Source: Chionis minor | Taxonomy: Eukaryota; Chordata; Aves; Charadriiformes; Chionididae | Reading direction: 5' to 3' | DNA length: 64,000 nucleotides | Assembly: GCA_013398295.1 (NCBI GenBank) | Contig: VZSF01001524.1 | Coordinates: forward strand, 285,384-349,383 | In this document: in pieces, positions 12,501 through 27,500 of the stretch | Layout of the letters: each line of letters begins with the position of its first letter | Numbering within the stretch: the stretch's first letter is position 1 | The notes under the pieces: generated by a model | What the model saw: the letters and a program-made list of their open reading frames with translations, nothing else | What the model was told of the DNA's origin: nothing | Database searches by the model: none | Position numbers and translations under genes: made by a program

Positions 12501-15500
12501 CTCCATGAGTAACTAGATACCAAGTCCCTTACTGCAAGGTATGGTTTTAGAACATAGATTTTTTTGGATGCGACAATAAAGCATCAAAGCTGCAGTGTTA
12601 GCCAGAGGGTGGTGAAATATCTAGTCTAATTTACATTTTGTAGAACCAGACACAGTTTATCCCAGATTTTGGCAAAATGCCGAGATTGATTTCAGTAGTG
12701 AGAGAATTTGGCCTGCAACATCTAGTCTGGAAGCACCTATTTGCCCTGCTGTTTCCTTTTGTTAGCTAGCTAAAATACATGTGCACTAAGATTATGACTG
12801 ATAGAGAAAATAATTGAGACTCTTGTAATTCCATGGAAGGATTCTTACAGGGTGAATTTATGCTTCATTAGCTGGGTAAGAAAGGTAGTAGATTGTGGTA
12901 GCAGGTACTAATACTGACTGGTGCTAGAGCAGGTTGTTTCTTGCTTTGAGCAAAATTTTAACTGGTATTCATCTGGCATCGGTACTATTCTCACTTTGTT
13001 TAGGGACATACAGAAGAAAACTTGGAAAAAAAACCCCAAAAAACTGAAAGACCACAGAAAATACTTCCAAATTAAATATTAAGTTTTAATTCTACATTTT
13101 TAGCTTTGTGAAGTTTGGTTAGAGTATTTCTGATACGTTGTGGTTGTAATTAAAAATAATTACTGTTTATCCTGTAGGTAACTTGGAGGTAAATGCAGTT
13201 CTTACTTTTCTGAGTATAAACTCAGAAATTATGGCAACAGTGTGAAAGATCTTGCCTTGAATTTACACAGGCAACAGTTAGAGGAGTTGCAGAGTTAGCA
13301 TCCTGTGTAAAGTATCAAAACGAGGATTTCTTTTTTAAAGGTTGTTTTTTTTGTCTCCAATAGGGGAGGAAATGTGGTGCTTCTGCGCTTTCTGCTTGGT
13401 TTAAAAACTGCAACAGAAGATGAAATGGTTGCTGATCTCATGGTGAATATTCTTAAAGTATGCCCAGATTTATTGAATAGATACTTTAAGGAGACCCGCT
13501 ATTCCTTTGTTCCTAGAGTGAAGTCAGCTTGGATGGACAATATGAAATTACTCAAAAAGGTAAGGGTATGAATGATGCATGCCAGATCTCCACAGAAAAA
13601 TGCAGTCCCGGTACTCTCTTTTGTCTTCCAAAAATTGAAGTTGTTTTTGTTAAACAGTAGTGCAGAATTATGCAAAATTGTAGTAGGAAAGATGCTGAAG
13701 TCGAATGTTCCTGACCTACAGAAAAGTTACCAAGGCTGTCAAGGAACTTGATAGTAGATTGGTAAGACTGCCTTTAATTGCTTTTATTACAGATAGGTAT
13801 TATAATGCCATTCCAACGTAAAAGTGATTTCAGTTTGGATACTGTTCAGTAGAGAGCCCAGCCAGCCTGTGGTGTGGCCACGTTAGGTATAAACTAACTC
13901 TGAATTAATGAATTTAGCCGAGGTCTTCCTAGTGACAAGGAACAAGATTTAATCAATTTCAGAGGAACTGAGCTGAGGATCAGGGAGTGGGGTTTTTTCG
14001 GTGTTATCTCAGGAGCAGCTGTTCTGTATCAGAGGAAACTCACATGTCTGAAGATGTACTGTGTTCACAGCTGTAAATGCACAGTACTTTAGAGTTTATT
14101 AAAATCACTAAAAAGCAGATAGGCAGAATATTTCGTAAATAATGCTTCTAAAAACAAACCAGTCCAGCACTGGGGAAGTTAGGTGACTGAATTTTAAGTG
14201 AGCTGAACAGGAAGGACTTAATGGTTCTGAAATAACACCATAAATTACTGTAGGTATGTTAGAAAAGAAGCAGCAAGATGCTGTTAAATGTTGAAGATGG
14301 TAAATGGAGGGGGGAAAATAGCATCCTGTTTTCTGTAGGTGCTGAGGAAAATAAGCCATGGCTCACAGCCACAGCTGCTTTAAAAAGCATAGACATAGAG
14401 CGAGTTGGAAGGTCATTTGATAAAAAGCCATACTCAGAACAGGAGGCTGCGCAAATGCTTAACTGAACTGGGAAAGAAGGAATCGGTGTAAGAAGCATCG
14501 GGGAACATCACGTTGATGGTACATTTTTTGAGATGCAGCAACATCAAAGCTCAGGTAGAAAAACCTGTTGTCCTTTTTGAGTTCCTCGGACTCTTTGCTT
14601 TAGCTTAAAACAGGCAAGTAGGATCTGTAGTCTGTTTGTTGAAAAGAGGTGGCCTTTAGCAAGGGTGCAGGTTGCATACAGATGTTCCGTTTAGTTGAAC
14701 AGAGGTTGGGGGGGTGCTCTGTAGCATTTCTGCTTAAAAATTGATATTTAGTGTTGTCACTACTTTTGACAAGTCAAAGCCCTTCTGTGAAATGCTCCCA
14801 CAAAGAAGCTATTAAATTTTTATTTTTATTTCAGATTTATGAGGCTCAACCAGAGATTTCCAATTCTTTTAAGACTTCAGAGTTTATTCCTCTTCCCAGA
14901 TTGCTTTCTATGGTGATGGTAACAACAGTCCCTGCAGTGTGCAATAAAATAATGTTCACCCAAGGATTAAACGTAAGAGGAGTCTATAGTATTTCAGTGG
15001 AGTTTTCTGTCTGAATTAATACTCTTTGATTTAAGTATGTGATAATCCAAGAAGTTTCTTAAGTTGGCTAATTATTTGGTTGGTTTATATTTTCTGTCCT
15101 GGCATAAAGCTGGCTTGGGGAAGCACTGGAAAATTAATTAAAACCCATTGATACTGCTTCCAAGAGCCATTCACAAGCGCCAATTCTGCCAGTGCTCACT
15201 AGTGCACTGAAAACCTACAGATTCTTTCCTGCAAGCCAAGGTTTAGGAAGTAATTAATTTGTTAACGAATTTTAACATCTATTCAGAGTACAGGTTATGT
15301 GCAAAGCGTTAAGAGGAAGCACTGAAATGTCATTAATTCAACTACCTTCTTTTAGTTACCCAGTACAGTAGTGAAGCACAGCATACTGTCACTTGTATCA
15401 ATGGTTCTGAGAAGAGCCTTGAAGAATATTGAGTATTGTTTGAATGAAGAAACTTGGCTCAAGTCAGAAATCTACACACTGTCAATGATGCAGGAATTCG

Positions 15501-18500
15501 TACAGCTGTACAGAGAAGCCATCAGCAAGGTACAAAATAAAAAGAAAATTGGGGCCTTACATGAGTCATTTTGCAGTAGATAACTGCTCCTCTGTACTTT
15601 CTTCCCAAGTGGTTGTGGCCTGGGAGCCAGGAGAGAGTAGCTTTGGGTAGGGGGAGAGGAATGCTGCGGGTTACAAGGTGCTAATAACTAGTGTGGTAAT
15701 AGACCATGTTTCCTAACAAACCTGTCTGATAGAAATGCAAATAAAATTTTGTTATGAGACAAATTTGTAACATTGGCAGCTATTGTGCTGCTAATGAATT
15801 CCAAGAGCAGGCTCAGAACCAAATTCTCCTGGTTCAAAGAAATTGTAGGCAGCAGACTTCATTCGGAGTTAGAACTTACTAGACGAGGTAGCACTTGGGG
15901 TGAAAATACACTATGAGGATAAAGAACAGAATGTAATATTTTTATGGGAAACTTTTCAATATAATGTTCTTTCCAATATTTATGTTCTGCAGAAGTTAAA
16001 TATGCTAATTGATTTCAGATCTTTTTCCAATTGCATACAAGATCAGTTACAAACTTTGTGAAGAGCAGCAAATCCTCTTGTTGGCTGGTTGTGAATAGCT
16101 TTGTCTCATGCAGGAGAGTTGCTGCAATTTACTCTTTCTGCTTGTAGCTCTTACCAGACATGAACAATATAGTGGCTGCCTGGCAGTCCCTTCTGAAGCA
16201 AGGAAAAGAACACCATGATGGCCAACAGGAGAAAAGGGAAAGCGATATCTCCACCGTGAAGGCGATGACTGAGACAGCAGAAGTGGCTGAACAGCATGGT
16301 AGGCAAAGCAGGTGGAGTTACCCCTTCTCACATGTGCGTGAATGGATATTGTAAAGTCCTCATCCCATGTGAGGTAGTTAACTTCAGCAGAATCCAGATG
16401 TCACTTGTGCATTTGCTATTAATCTTTGCTTTCTTCAGTTCTTTGGGCAGTTTAATATTCTGGCCAGTGTCGAAATTGCCTGAGAACGCAGTTTGACAAA
16501 TAGGCTGCCATTGCTACAAGGAGGTTAAGCAATTTGCCTTTCTGCTGTCGCAGAATCACAGAATGGTTGAGGTTGGAAGGGACCTCTGGAGGTCATCTTG
16601 TCCAGCGCCCCTGCCTAAACCTGGTTGCCCAGGACCATGTCCAAACAGCTTTTGAATATCTCCAAGGATGGAGACTCCAACAACCTCTCTCTACGGCAAG
16701 GGCACATCACTGGCTTGTGTTCAACCTGGTGTCCTCTAGGACCCCCAGGTCATTTTTTGCCAAACTGCTTTCCTGTTGGATGGCCCCCAGCATGTACTGA
16801 TGAATGGAGTTATTCCTCCTCAGGTACAGGAGTCTGTAATTCCCCTTGTTCAACTTGACCCTCCTGTCTGTGACCATTTTATGCTAGGAGGAGTATTTTG
16901 CAGCCTCACAATAAAACAGGCAGAGAAACTGATATGCCTGAAAAATAATTTTTTGAAGGATTTTAGTTTGGCCAAGTTATTTTACCATGAGATCATTTTT
17001 TTGAAGTAGGTAGTTACTGTGGCTACACAAACAGTTGTGTTGCTGTATGCAACACAGGAGTGAAAACGTGCAAGTTTTGGAAGAGGGAGAAAGGGTTGAA
17101 GTAAAGGCTTCAGTTTTCCTGTCTTGAAACCAGCACCCCTCCTGAAGGACTTGCTTTCATAGTCCCATTGCAGGGAACTGGAAGTTTCAGTAGTCCTTGT
17201 AGCTTGGCTAGCGGCCTGCAATGTTTTACTTATAGGGGGAAGATAAATCTACGGCCAGTTTCCTGCCTTTCTCAGGGCATATTCCACAGTGGGACTTCCT
17301 GGAGCAGAGAGTTTTTCAGTGTATGTCCTTCTGTGCGTGACTTTGGGCAGCAAAATCGTTGTCAACGCTGACACTCCAAAGTAGAGTGGTGGCTGAAACC
17401 AGTGGAGCAGCTGGTCTCAAGTACTATAGCTGTAGTTTCTCTGCATAGTAGGGCGATAATACTGTATCACTTGCTGTCAGCTCACCTTTTACAGCTTTAT
17501 TTGCACTGTGGCCGCTAAAGAATTCTTTTTTAATGAGAGTTGAGACTTGGGCAAACAAAGGCAAAGTTTATGCGTGGCATCCATCCAGTTCTGCATGGCT
17601 CCCTGAGGGAGACCCAGTTAACAGGAAAAAAGTAGGTGTTGGAAAAAAGTTTTGGCTGCCCTTCGTTTATTTTCCTTCCTTTCATTAGTGACTGGATAAC
17701 AAGTGGTTTTTATGCGTCCTTATGTTATAAACTAAAAGAATATGTAGCTGCTGAAATAGTTTTTCCTAAGAAATAAGTAGCTGCCTTAACTGGGGTTGGT
17801 GTAACTGTCATACAGATATTTGTTGTCTTCCTCTTGCCAAGAGTTCACAGTGAGAAAGCATTATTTTGAAAGAGAGATGGGAAAGAAAGGAACTTTTAAG
17901 TAACAAATTTGTAATAAATGAGTATACTGTCTTCTGCAATTCCCCAGTCAAACCTACCTGACATTAGGTAAAATAGTGTCCCAGCAGCATGACCGTGTCC
18001 TTGCCTTCACTTTTTTCTGTTGTTCAGCCTTAAACTGAACAGTAGTGGGACTGATTGGATTCTTATAGTGAGTGTTTAAATGTTGAGATTGGCTTTTGTA
18101 TGTGGGAGCACTTTAGAATCAAATTACAAATAACAAATGGCAATTTAAGCTCCAAATAAGCTGGTTTAGTTTTTAAAATATTTACACAGGAATGCTATGG
18201 AAGGAAACTGGGGATTCCATTTTTTTTTGTTTCTTCTTGTAAATGGGGAAGATAACTGATCATTTCATATGCAAGTCTGTTGGAAATGCAGTAATTAATT
18301 CTCATGTTGGATAATGCTAAATTGTGCTCCCTTGGTATGAAGGAAGGAGAAACTAATTATGTAAACGCTTTGTTTAGGTTCAGATGATGCTGAGACACTG
18401 TTTCTGAAAGCTGCATTGCTTCAGGTCATATGCCTTTACCAGAAGGTTGTGCCCCACTTGGTAGCACGGAGCAACTTTGATTTTAGCAAGCTGCTGAAAG

Positions 18501-21500
18501 GTATGTGATAGGTATTTCTGTTATCTTCATGTCTTTCTCTGGCTGTTTTTGAAGTCCACAGCAGAAGGGCATGTTTGCTTTTCTGTGTAGATAGGGAAAG
18601 GCTGTTGTTTAAAAGTAACCCATTTTAGTTTCTTCATTGTGTTGGCATTTATTGTTGCTATTTCTGCAGTGCTCTGGCACTCTGCCCTCTTAAATTCCAT
18701 CGCTGCTCTGCTACACTCAGCTGTTGAAAGTGGTAGGTTGCCCTACAGTCTTCCTCTTCGTGTGTCATATTCTTGCAAAAATTAGGTCTTTATGGGGTTT
18801 TAATTCTAATGTTTCTGAGGAAGACTTATGTCCAACTCTTAATGAGATTTCGGTGTGTAATTCTCCTAGACCTATGTCAACAATCCAATACAAGTAAGTT
18901 ATTTCCAAAGTCGTCTTAGTTGCAATGACAGATTATTTTTTTTTAACAGGATAGTTCATAGAAGGTTTGGGGTGGGGGAGAAACACATACCAATTCACCA
19001 GTCTCCTCTAGAAAGTCTTGTAAATATTCAAGTATTTTTTCCATTTTCTGTGTTTTGAATTACTTTATCACAGTTTGGCAGTATGTGGGGAGAAGAACAG
19101 TATTCTGTATGCTATTATCTCCTGTGGAAAATCTGTATAAGGAAGCACTTTACCAGTGTTGTACTTTTGTCTCTGATGTCATGTTCACAGAGGTTATTCC
19201 TCTTCATGCAGCAGAAATAAACACAGACATTCTGTACCTGCTTAATGCAGCAAGGATGATGAGCTACAAATTATGGTCTGTGGGCAAGATGCTCCAATAC
19301 TGCTTCTAGTACAATAGATACAGTCATTTAAAATTGGGAATGGAGGAGAGACCAAAATGTTGTTTGGGCATCATTGCTGTCTGTGGGCCACTAGAGCTTG
19401 TCGTCCACCAAACTAGAATAACTGTATTTTAGGCAGGTCTGGGATGCGTAAGAATGGGAGTTATGTAAATGCCTTAATTAAAGTTTGCCGGGGCAAAAAT
19501 GGGCTTTAAACAAAAAAGCCCTTCTGAATCAACTGTCTCATGTGTGAGGTTCCCCCCCCACCTCTGTCAAAGCATATTTAATTAGCTTGTATACTTGGTG
19601 ACTCACCAAATCACATGTCCTGTTTACCCTGTTATTTCTTGCATTGGTCTGCTTTTTCAAAACGGATGAAAGGCAGGACACCTTTTTATGAGGCAGAAGT
19701 CTCTTTGTTTTGTTACAGTATAATAAAATTAAAAAGTTTAAAAGAGTGGAAAATAAAATGTCATTCTCAAAACCAAATGTAATGAAATGAGCCTGGATAT
19801 TAATTTTGGTGCAGATGATATGGTAGAAAATGATGGTGCAAATTAATCTTGAAACTTTGCTCTCTCAGATGCCAGCTTGAGAGTTCTATCATTCCTTCCC
19901 CTCACCCTGATCGAAACATACACTCCAAAGGCAGCATATTTTTCTACCTTGTAGCAATATGTGCTTTACACAGCTGGTACGGTTTTATTGTTTGATCTTA
20001 CCGTTGGCTAGACTTTGTAGTGATGCTGCATTTTTAAAATTTATCGTTTTCTCTCTACTGTGAACCGTAAAGATACTACACAGACAATGAAAAGCACACT
20101 GAAACCAAAGCTTTATACAGCTGATCTCTGTATATAACTCAACTGCAGTTAAAGTGTGGGCAGGACAATTTTTGGAGCACACCGCGAGGGTCTCTGCACA
20201 GCTATGGACTTGTAAGGTGAATAATTCTGAGGCTATGTCAAAGCAGTCATTGTGAGCAGATGATAAGTGATGCAGGGAGAGACAAGTGTAACTTCAGTTG
20301 CCTGTAGCAGATACTATAATAGTGTAAGCATTAAGATCTGTTGTCAATTTAAATTCTGTATTTTGGTCTCCAGTTTATCCATGCTCTTTACTTCCTGTAG
20401 GACACAGCTTTTTAGGGCCGCTGAGACTGATAGAGTAGATTTTGTATTCCCATGCATGAGCAATGGCTTGTGCCAGGGGCAGGTGTTAGACTCTCCATTC
20501 TGAGGGCTGGATTCCAGCCTTAAAGTGGCCAAACATAATCGTAGTGTGTCTGGGGATCTCATGGTCTCAAAATTTGTGGATTGCCAGCTTATCTCACAGT
20601 GGTGGTTTGAAACCCTTAATTATTTCTGTTCCGGAAATCTCAGGAAGATAGACCAAAATAAAGTTGATCGTATTGCTTTCAAACCTCAGGTATCGTCACT
20701 GAAAAGGGCCTCCGAGAGGAGGTCCCTCCTGTTCTGCAGCACCATATACTGAAAGTAGCTTTGGAACTTCCTGCAAATAAATTTGCCTGGTTCAGAGTAC
20801 AGGTAAGAGACTTCAAGGCAGATCTATGTTTCTTTGGCCTGTTGTCCTCACATCTTTACATCCAGCACTGCCTAGTTTTAAACTAGTTACATTCCAGTCA
20901 TTTTAAGAGGTGACCCTTTTGCAAAACCAGGAAGAATTATAGTCCTAGCATTAGTGAAGAATCCTTTCTGAGCTGAAAAGCTGTTCTGCAAGGATGGACA
21001 TTTTTGCCTCCCTGAAGAGGGCTGGATGAAGTTCCTTCAGCTCTTCTTATCCTGAGAAAGGGGCAAGAATGAGAATCTGCTGGTTTCCACTTGACTGGAA
21101 AGCCTGAGATTTCAGACCAAGGAAATAAGCCGCTGGTGGGAGCCATCCCACCTATTCCTGCGGAAGACTGGCATTTGTTAAGGCTTCCTCTCCATGGTTA
21201 CTGGAAACCTTCAGGGCCTCGCTCTCTTCTTTACTGCAGGCCTGTAAGGTAAGAGCGCTGTAGAGCACCTGCTTCTCATGTCTGGAGAAAAGAGTGGGCC
21301 CAGCTTTGGGCGGAAGCAGAGACCCCATGGGTGTTGTGACTGTGACCCTGCTTTGTAGGAGATTTTCTGTGCTTTCCAGTTGGCCATAAAGGAAAACTGA
21401 GGAGAGTTAAGAGCAAGCAAAGGAAAACCTGGAAACAGGCAAAGAAGCTAATATATTTTCTTGTGGCTTTACCCTTCTAGTATAGACAGGTTTTAACAGG

Positions 21501-24500
21501 AAAGATAAAAGCTAATTCTGGCAGTGTTACAGAGGGCAGATGTTAGACATCAAATGCAAGTCAGCGAGAAAAGCAGGGGAGGTAGCTGAAGGATCATCCA
21601 TTTGATGTTCACATAGCGTTCAGCATCCCTGTGACTTGCATTGTTCTCCTATTCTTTGGGGATCAGTCTCGTAAATGATTGTATTTCTTACTCAGACACT
21701 ACTTGTAGGAAATCTGAATTCCTGGGGAGAACAGAAATAGAAGTAGGATGGATGTTGCAGAGGAAGGTGGCTTTATCTTGGACCCTTGTATTGGTGTTTC
21801 TGTTACCCCTATCTTCTTCCACTTTCCAGAAAAAAACGTTGTACTCAATTTCCCGGCTCACTGCAAAGTAGTATAGATGATCCCATCTGTTTATGGCCTT
21901 GGTATTTAAAGGTCTATAAAATAATATACTTTTATTACATATCTGCTTCAGTGCAACATAATCCTGTACAGTGTTGCAGTACCAGGGGAATTTTAATATA
22001 TTTTTCTTTCAGGATGCTTCTGAGACAGAGAAGGTATCTGGTGAAAAATCAGTATTCTATTTACTGATGAAAATGTTTGTTACAAGTAACCATTCTCATT
22101 TGAAAATTTCAACCAAAAAACTGATCATCAAGGTAAGTGTTTGATCTGAAATAGCAGGATGTTCACTATATCTCATTAATGTAAAATTTCTGTGTTCTAA
22201 AATTTTTCTTAAAGCTGGTACCTTTACTGCATGGCCACTGTGTGGCCAACAGTTGTCTTTCCCGTTTCCTGTGACTGTTCTTGGAAATTGCTGTAAAATA
22301 ACTACCTATTAGCTAAGTATTTGATGAAAGTAAATGCTGTCAAATGAATTGCTGCAGCAGTTGATGAAATAGTAAGAAAAATGTCTTTGATGTTTGCCTG
22401 CCCTCCTTGGGCTGAATTAATTTCAATGCTGTAGTAAACTGATGTAGTTTATACACGTAAAGGTCTTAGCATTGATCAAGAAGAGATTATTTTTGATCTT
22501 TCTGTTTTATCCTCGTTTAATCTGTATGTCATCACTCTAGCATTCCTAAAACCTTAGCTAGTTTGCTCTGGCCTTGCGAAATAGACCTGTTTGTCATGGT
22601 CTGAGAGAAGCTCTGGTGCAAGGAGTACTTTTGTCTTAAAAATGAATTAAAATCCCCTTCTGTGCATGTAAATAACTTATCTGACTTTTCTGAAGTGCTG
22701 ATCAACTGCAAATCTCATGGGGGCACCAGTGGCTATCAGTTCTAGTATTTTTATAAAACTGGGCAACTATCTAAGTAGGGGTAGAGACCTACATTAAAAA
22801 CAAAACCAACCCAACTGTTCCCCCCGAAGAGAAAATCCAAAAAGCTGTTTGAAGGCCTGAACAGGGCTCCTCATGCAGTGTCCTATAGTAATAGTGGCAT
22901 ACAAGTTTGTATACAGCTTTGTGCTTTTAATTTCTGTATTTAATTTCAATCATAGGGTGCAATTTTAATGTCTAAATCACTATACCAAAGTTACACTGGT
23001 TGAATTAGGTTCTAGTTGTCCTTGATCCCTGCAAGGGATTAAAGGCAGGTTGACTTTGTCTCGCAGTAACGAATATCTCAATTAAAAGCTACCCAGTACA
23101 GTTTTTCTAGTGTGTTTGGATTCTTTTGCTGAGTGGAGACGTGGGCTGCCTGACTCATTCTTATTTCCTCTTTTAGATTCAGTCCGTTTTGTTTTCCCTG
23201 AAGAGAATACAGGAGCAGTGAAGTTAGGGCAGTTATGTCAGCAGAAAGGCTGCTAAGAATAGATGTTAATGAGTGTGTTTTGCTTATTTTTCGACACAGT
23301 GGCATATAATTGGAAGGCATGTTTTTGGATTTCACATTCTGTTCCTGCCTGTTTTCATGAGAGCTGCAAGTGTATTTCTATTTCAAGGCTTTGCCAAAAA
23401 TAGCTAATTATTTAAAAATGAATCCTTTTTTTTCTTTTCTTTCTTCTTTCTTTAAATGAATTATCCTGTCAGATTCGTGTAAGCAGCAGTGTTATTTTTA
23501 TAGCTGATGGTGGTGTACACAGAGTAAATGTAGAGCAAATGAGCTGTGATAGCTTCCTTTTTATTTTGTGTGTGGGAAAAACAAAGGCAGGACGGATTCA
23601 TCCTGCATAATTACAGTTATTTAACGTAGATGCCGGAGTTAGGAAGCTGGTCAAGGTTTCTTCTGTGGTTGAGAGCGAGGGGCAGGTGGTTCTACCAAAG
23701 TGCAGTTCAAATTGCCTGTCATCTGGATTGTCCTTCAGACAGCCATTCCTCCTCCTTCTCTCCCTCCTCCTCCTTTCTGTCCTTTACAGACGGAGCATGG
23801 GGTCACCAAGTTCCTAATTTAGGTGCCTCAAATAAGGGCCTGAATTTAGATAGCGTGAAAGTGGGCAAAAATTTCTAAATATTCTAATGCCTATTACTTG
23901 ACTGTGGTAAAATTGCATCTATCTCACCACCCACAGCAACTATGAGTATGCCTACGCTTCCTTCTGGACCTTGGCTGTGGCCACAACCCACTGTTCGTTT
24001 ATTTGACTGTTTACCCATCTGCCCAACGCTTTTAAGCACAGGTAGATTTAGATTTAATTTAGCAGTGATTTTCCTTTGTACGACCTCAGTAGTTTTCAAA
24101 CCCCCCACGACAGCCTGGTTTTAAGGGTATGGCACTTTTTGTTTCTTGCTCTAACGGTATAAAGATGTACAACCCTCTTAAAGCAGTACATCCTGCTCCC
24201 CTGAAATTATAAGAGTAAGATTTACTAATGTGGAGGGAACAAATGCTCTGTGTCCAGGCAACTTCGACCTCGTCAGGGCTTGTGCTGACTGACTGCTGCC
24301 AACAGAAGGACTTGAGATGATTGGACCAAAAGTCCTTCTAGCCTTTGTGCTGGCTCTTACCTTTGGCTGTGCCCTGGGGAGACCTTCCTTACCAGCGTGT
24401 GAGACAGCATTGTAGTAGCCCCTGTTCCAGAGGACACGTCTTGTGTTCCAGGCTGCGTGATGGGTCAGGGGACACACTAGCTCTGCTGAAGCTCTCCAGC

Positions 24501-27500
24501 ACGTAAGGCTGTTTTGCAGGCTGGGACCCGCGGGTTGGATTAGCCCTGGCCTCTTCCTCTGTGTCCCTGCACCGTAGGACTAGAGAAATGAAGCGGCAGA
24601 GAGGCTGCTGCAGTGAGCACCGCTGCGGGTAGCGCAACGGGCTCCAGATCGGTGCACACTGCCCTGGCGTGTGCTGAAGCACGTTCCTGTGCCCTGGGCG
24701 CGTGTTAGAAGCCTTGTATTCCAGGTGTGTGGGAATGAACGGTCACAGTGAGATCGCCATGCGCTCGCTGCCCAATCCAGTGCATAGCTGTTGGAAGCGT
24801 GCTTGAATGGGGCGCGTGTGGGATCCGTCCCATGCACATAGTCACTGTGAGGGCAGGAACCGAGTGGATTTGTGCTGCGGGCAGCAGGTGAGAGGGGGAG
24901 AGGCTCTGAGAAGACAGGAGCAGAGAGAAGCTGCTCTCAGCTGATTTTCCCAGTTGTGGGAGAGTAAGCCATGTGTTGCCTCTTACTTCAGTCATTCTTA
25001 AAGCCCTCCTTTCTCTGCCCCAGGACTGCTTCCTGCCCTTTTCCTACAGAGCCTCTGTGTGTCTGGCAGAGCTCAGCGGGTTTCATTTGTCAGCTGTAAC
25101 ATAGTCATGCAGTGCTTTTTAGCACTTTTGCTCAGAGAGCAGTAAGTGAACAGCCATGATGAAGACAGTAGGCCTTGCACCTAGTTAGGCTCAGATCAGA
25201 TGACACAGTTCTTGGGAGATCTTGGTTTAAAAAATGCATTCAGTTTGACCCTCTGTTACACAGTTAGAGTGGCCCTGGTGAGTGGGGAATAAGGCCTTTT
25301 GAGCTATGCTGCTGAGAATGACAAACTTTTCATCAACCTGCTTTTCTCTTTTTCTTTCCAAAAAGAAAACATGAAGTTGCTATACAAAAAGATCTGTGTT
25401 TTTTTTGGGTTTTGTATTTCAGTTGGTTTTGGTTTTTTTAAACTCCGTCCCCCCCCCCCTTTGGTTTTCGGACAGGTTTTACGTGACAGTGGAGTGTTTG
25501 AGTACACATGGAAGGAACTTTCAGTTTGGCTGGAACACTTGGATAATACAAAAGAAGACAAAAAGGAAGCAGTGATTCAATTTTTGGAAAGGGTAACAAC
25601 TGTTCAAATTAGCTGGATAAACAATGCCAAGAATAGCATTAATGGAAACTAATTATTTTGTTGCTATTGTTGAGAAACCTGTCAAAGATCAGTGAATGAA
25701 TTCTGAAAAAAGCAGTGTTTGTAATTCTTCATACAGAGCTAACATCTTTCTTGTCTTGGGTGGGAGGACAGTGAAATGATTTGGTGGAAAATTAAATCCA
25801 GAAAGATAAGTTATTATTACAGCGTTGTTGATATAAGGGTAGAGTGTTCTCTGTGTGGGTAGCTCTTACCTCCTCTTAATTTTGGCAGGTATTGCCACAT
25901 AATCAGACCTGAGTAAATTGTAATCTTTTACAAGGAAAGTTGATATTTCCTGTTTACTTTTCAGGATGTTAAATGCCCAGTGCTTCCTTTTCATTGCAGT
26001 TTACCCAGGGACTCAGTCTGTGGTATTACTTCAGGTGCGAAATTGCAGAGGACATTTCTTTTTCCATCAAACCCAGTGTCCCATGTACAGCAGTAACCAT
26101 AGGCATATTTCTGCATAAGTACATGGAAGTTGTCCTCCTAAAACTTTCCCAGCTTCCAACCACTTTTAGTACATAGTCTTTCTTAACAAGATACTGATCC
26201 TGTAAACTTAATAGCCTGTGTGCTTTACATTTCTCTCTCAACCTTTGTTAACAGATCCTGTTGAAACTGGTGACAAACCCCTATCCATATACAGACAAAG
26301 CGGCAGATCTTGTTCAGGAAGCCAGCATGCTGCAAGTTAACATGTTTAAACAAGATGCTGATAACGTCAGCATCCCCATCTCTCACATTGACGGTATGTG
26401 GTGATTTGCTCAACAACAGAGAACTCCAAGACTTTGTGCTAAGTTCTGTGCAAACTGACAAATGATAACTAGGGAAATCCTGCCTGAGTAAGGACCTACA
26501 GGATTCAGCCCTCCAGTTGTATTTAGTATCAGAAGTAGAAGTATGAATTGTAAAGTTACCACTTTACTCCCAAAAATAATTTCTGATGCAGTTAGGCTGT
26601 TTTAATAGTATTTTCAATCTCTCTCTTCAGGCTTCTGCAGCAGCATTTTCTAACTAAAATTAAAACTATTACAGTTCCTCTCCCTGGGGCTGCTCATATC
26701 TCTTCATCCAAAAGGAGGGGGCTCGGGTGCCCAGGGAACTTTCTTACTCCCAGGAGTACAGCTGGAATTTTGCTACTCCTGCTCTCTGGGGCCAGTCACA
26801 GCCCTACTGCAGACAAACTCAAAATTCTGCAGATGTGGACATTTGGACAGCTTATCATGTGCTGGGTGTTCTGCTGTAACAGTCCATGCATAGGATTTTG
26901 CAGTACATAAATGTAAGATCATTGAAATGGTTTAATACTTGGTACCAGATGGATAAGTAGCCTTGAACTGACTGTATTACAGAGATATGATGTCAGCCAT
27001 CGAATACATGGCATCTTTTTTGTATGTTAAAGCTGTCTTTCTTTCATGACCAAGATTTGGTTTTCTGACTGTATAGAGCTGAGAAACTCTTCAAGGACTG
27101 CTCAGAATGTTCTTTGAATGGGGAAATGGCTGCTTCTTTTGTGCTTCCTCATAGACATTTCCTGTCACTGTTATGCTCTGATCATCTTTACCTAATGCCG
27201 TAGTGATAGCAGTAGGTGATGCGCCTCTTCCCATCCCTTACTTCTGTCAACTGGACAGCAATGTTAAAAGGCCAAAAGTAAAATTAAGCACACAGTAAGA
27301 GACAGTTATTTTTATAGTTGCATTTGGAGTTACATAGACAAACAAATGTGTCTTCCATCCTTTTTTCTGCTCTGGGAATTCAGAAGCTGCCTTGTACTCC
27401 TGGAGTGTTGGATTCTACCTGCATTGTTTTCTAGTTGGTCTGAATCCTCTGCTTACGTTTTTTTCTTCACTTAATAGATGTCCTGGATATGGTGGATGTC

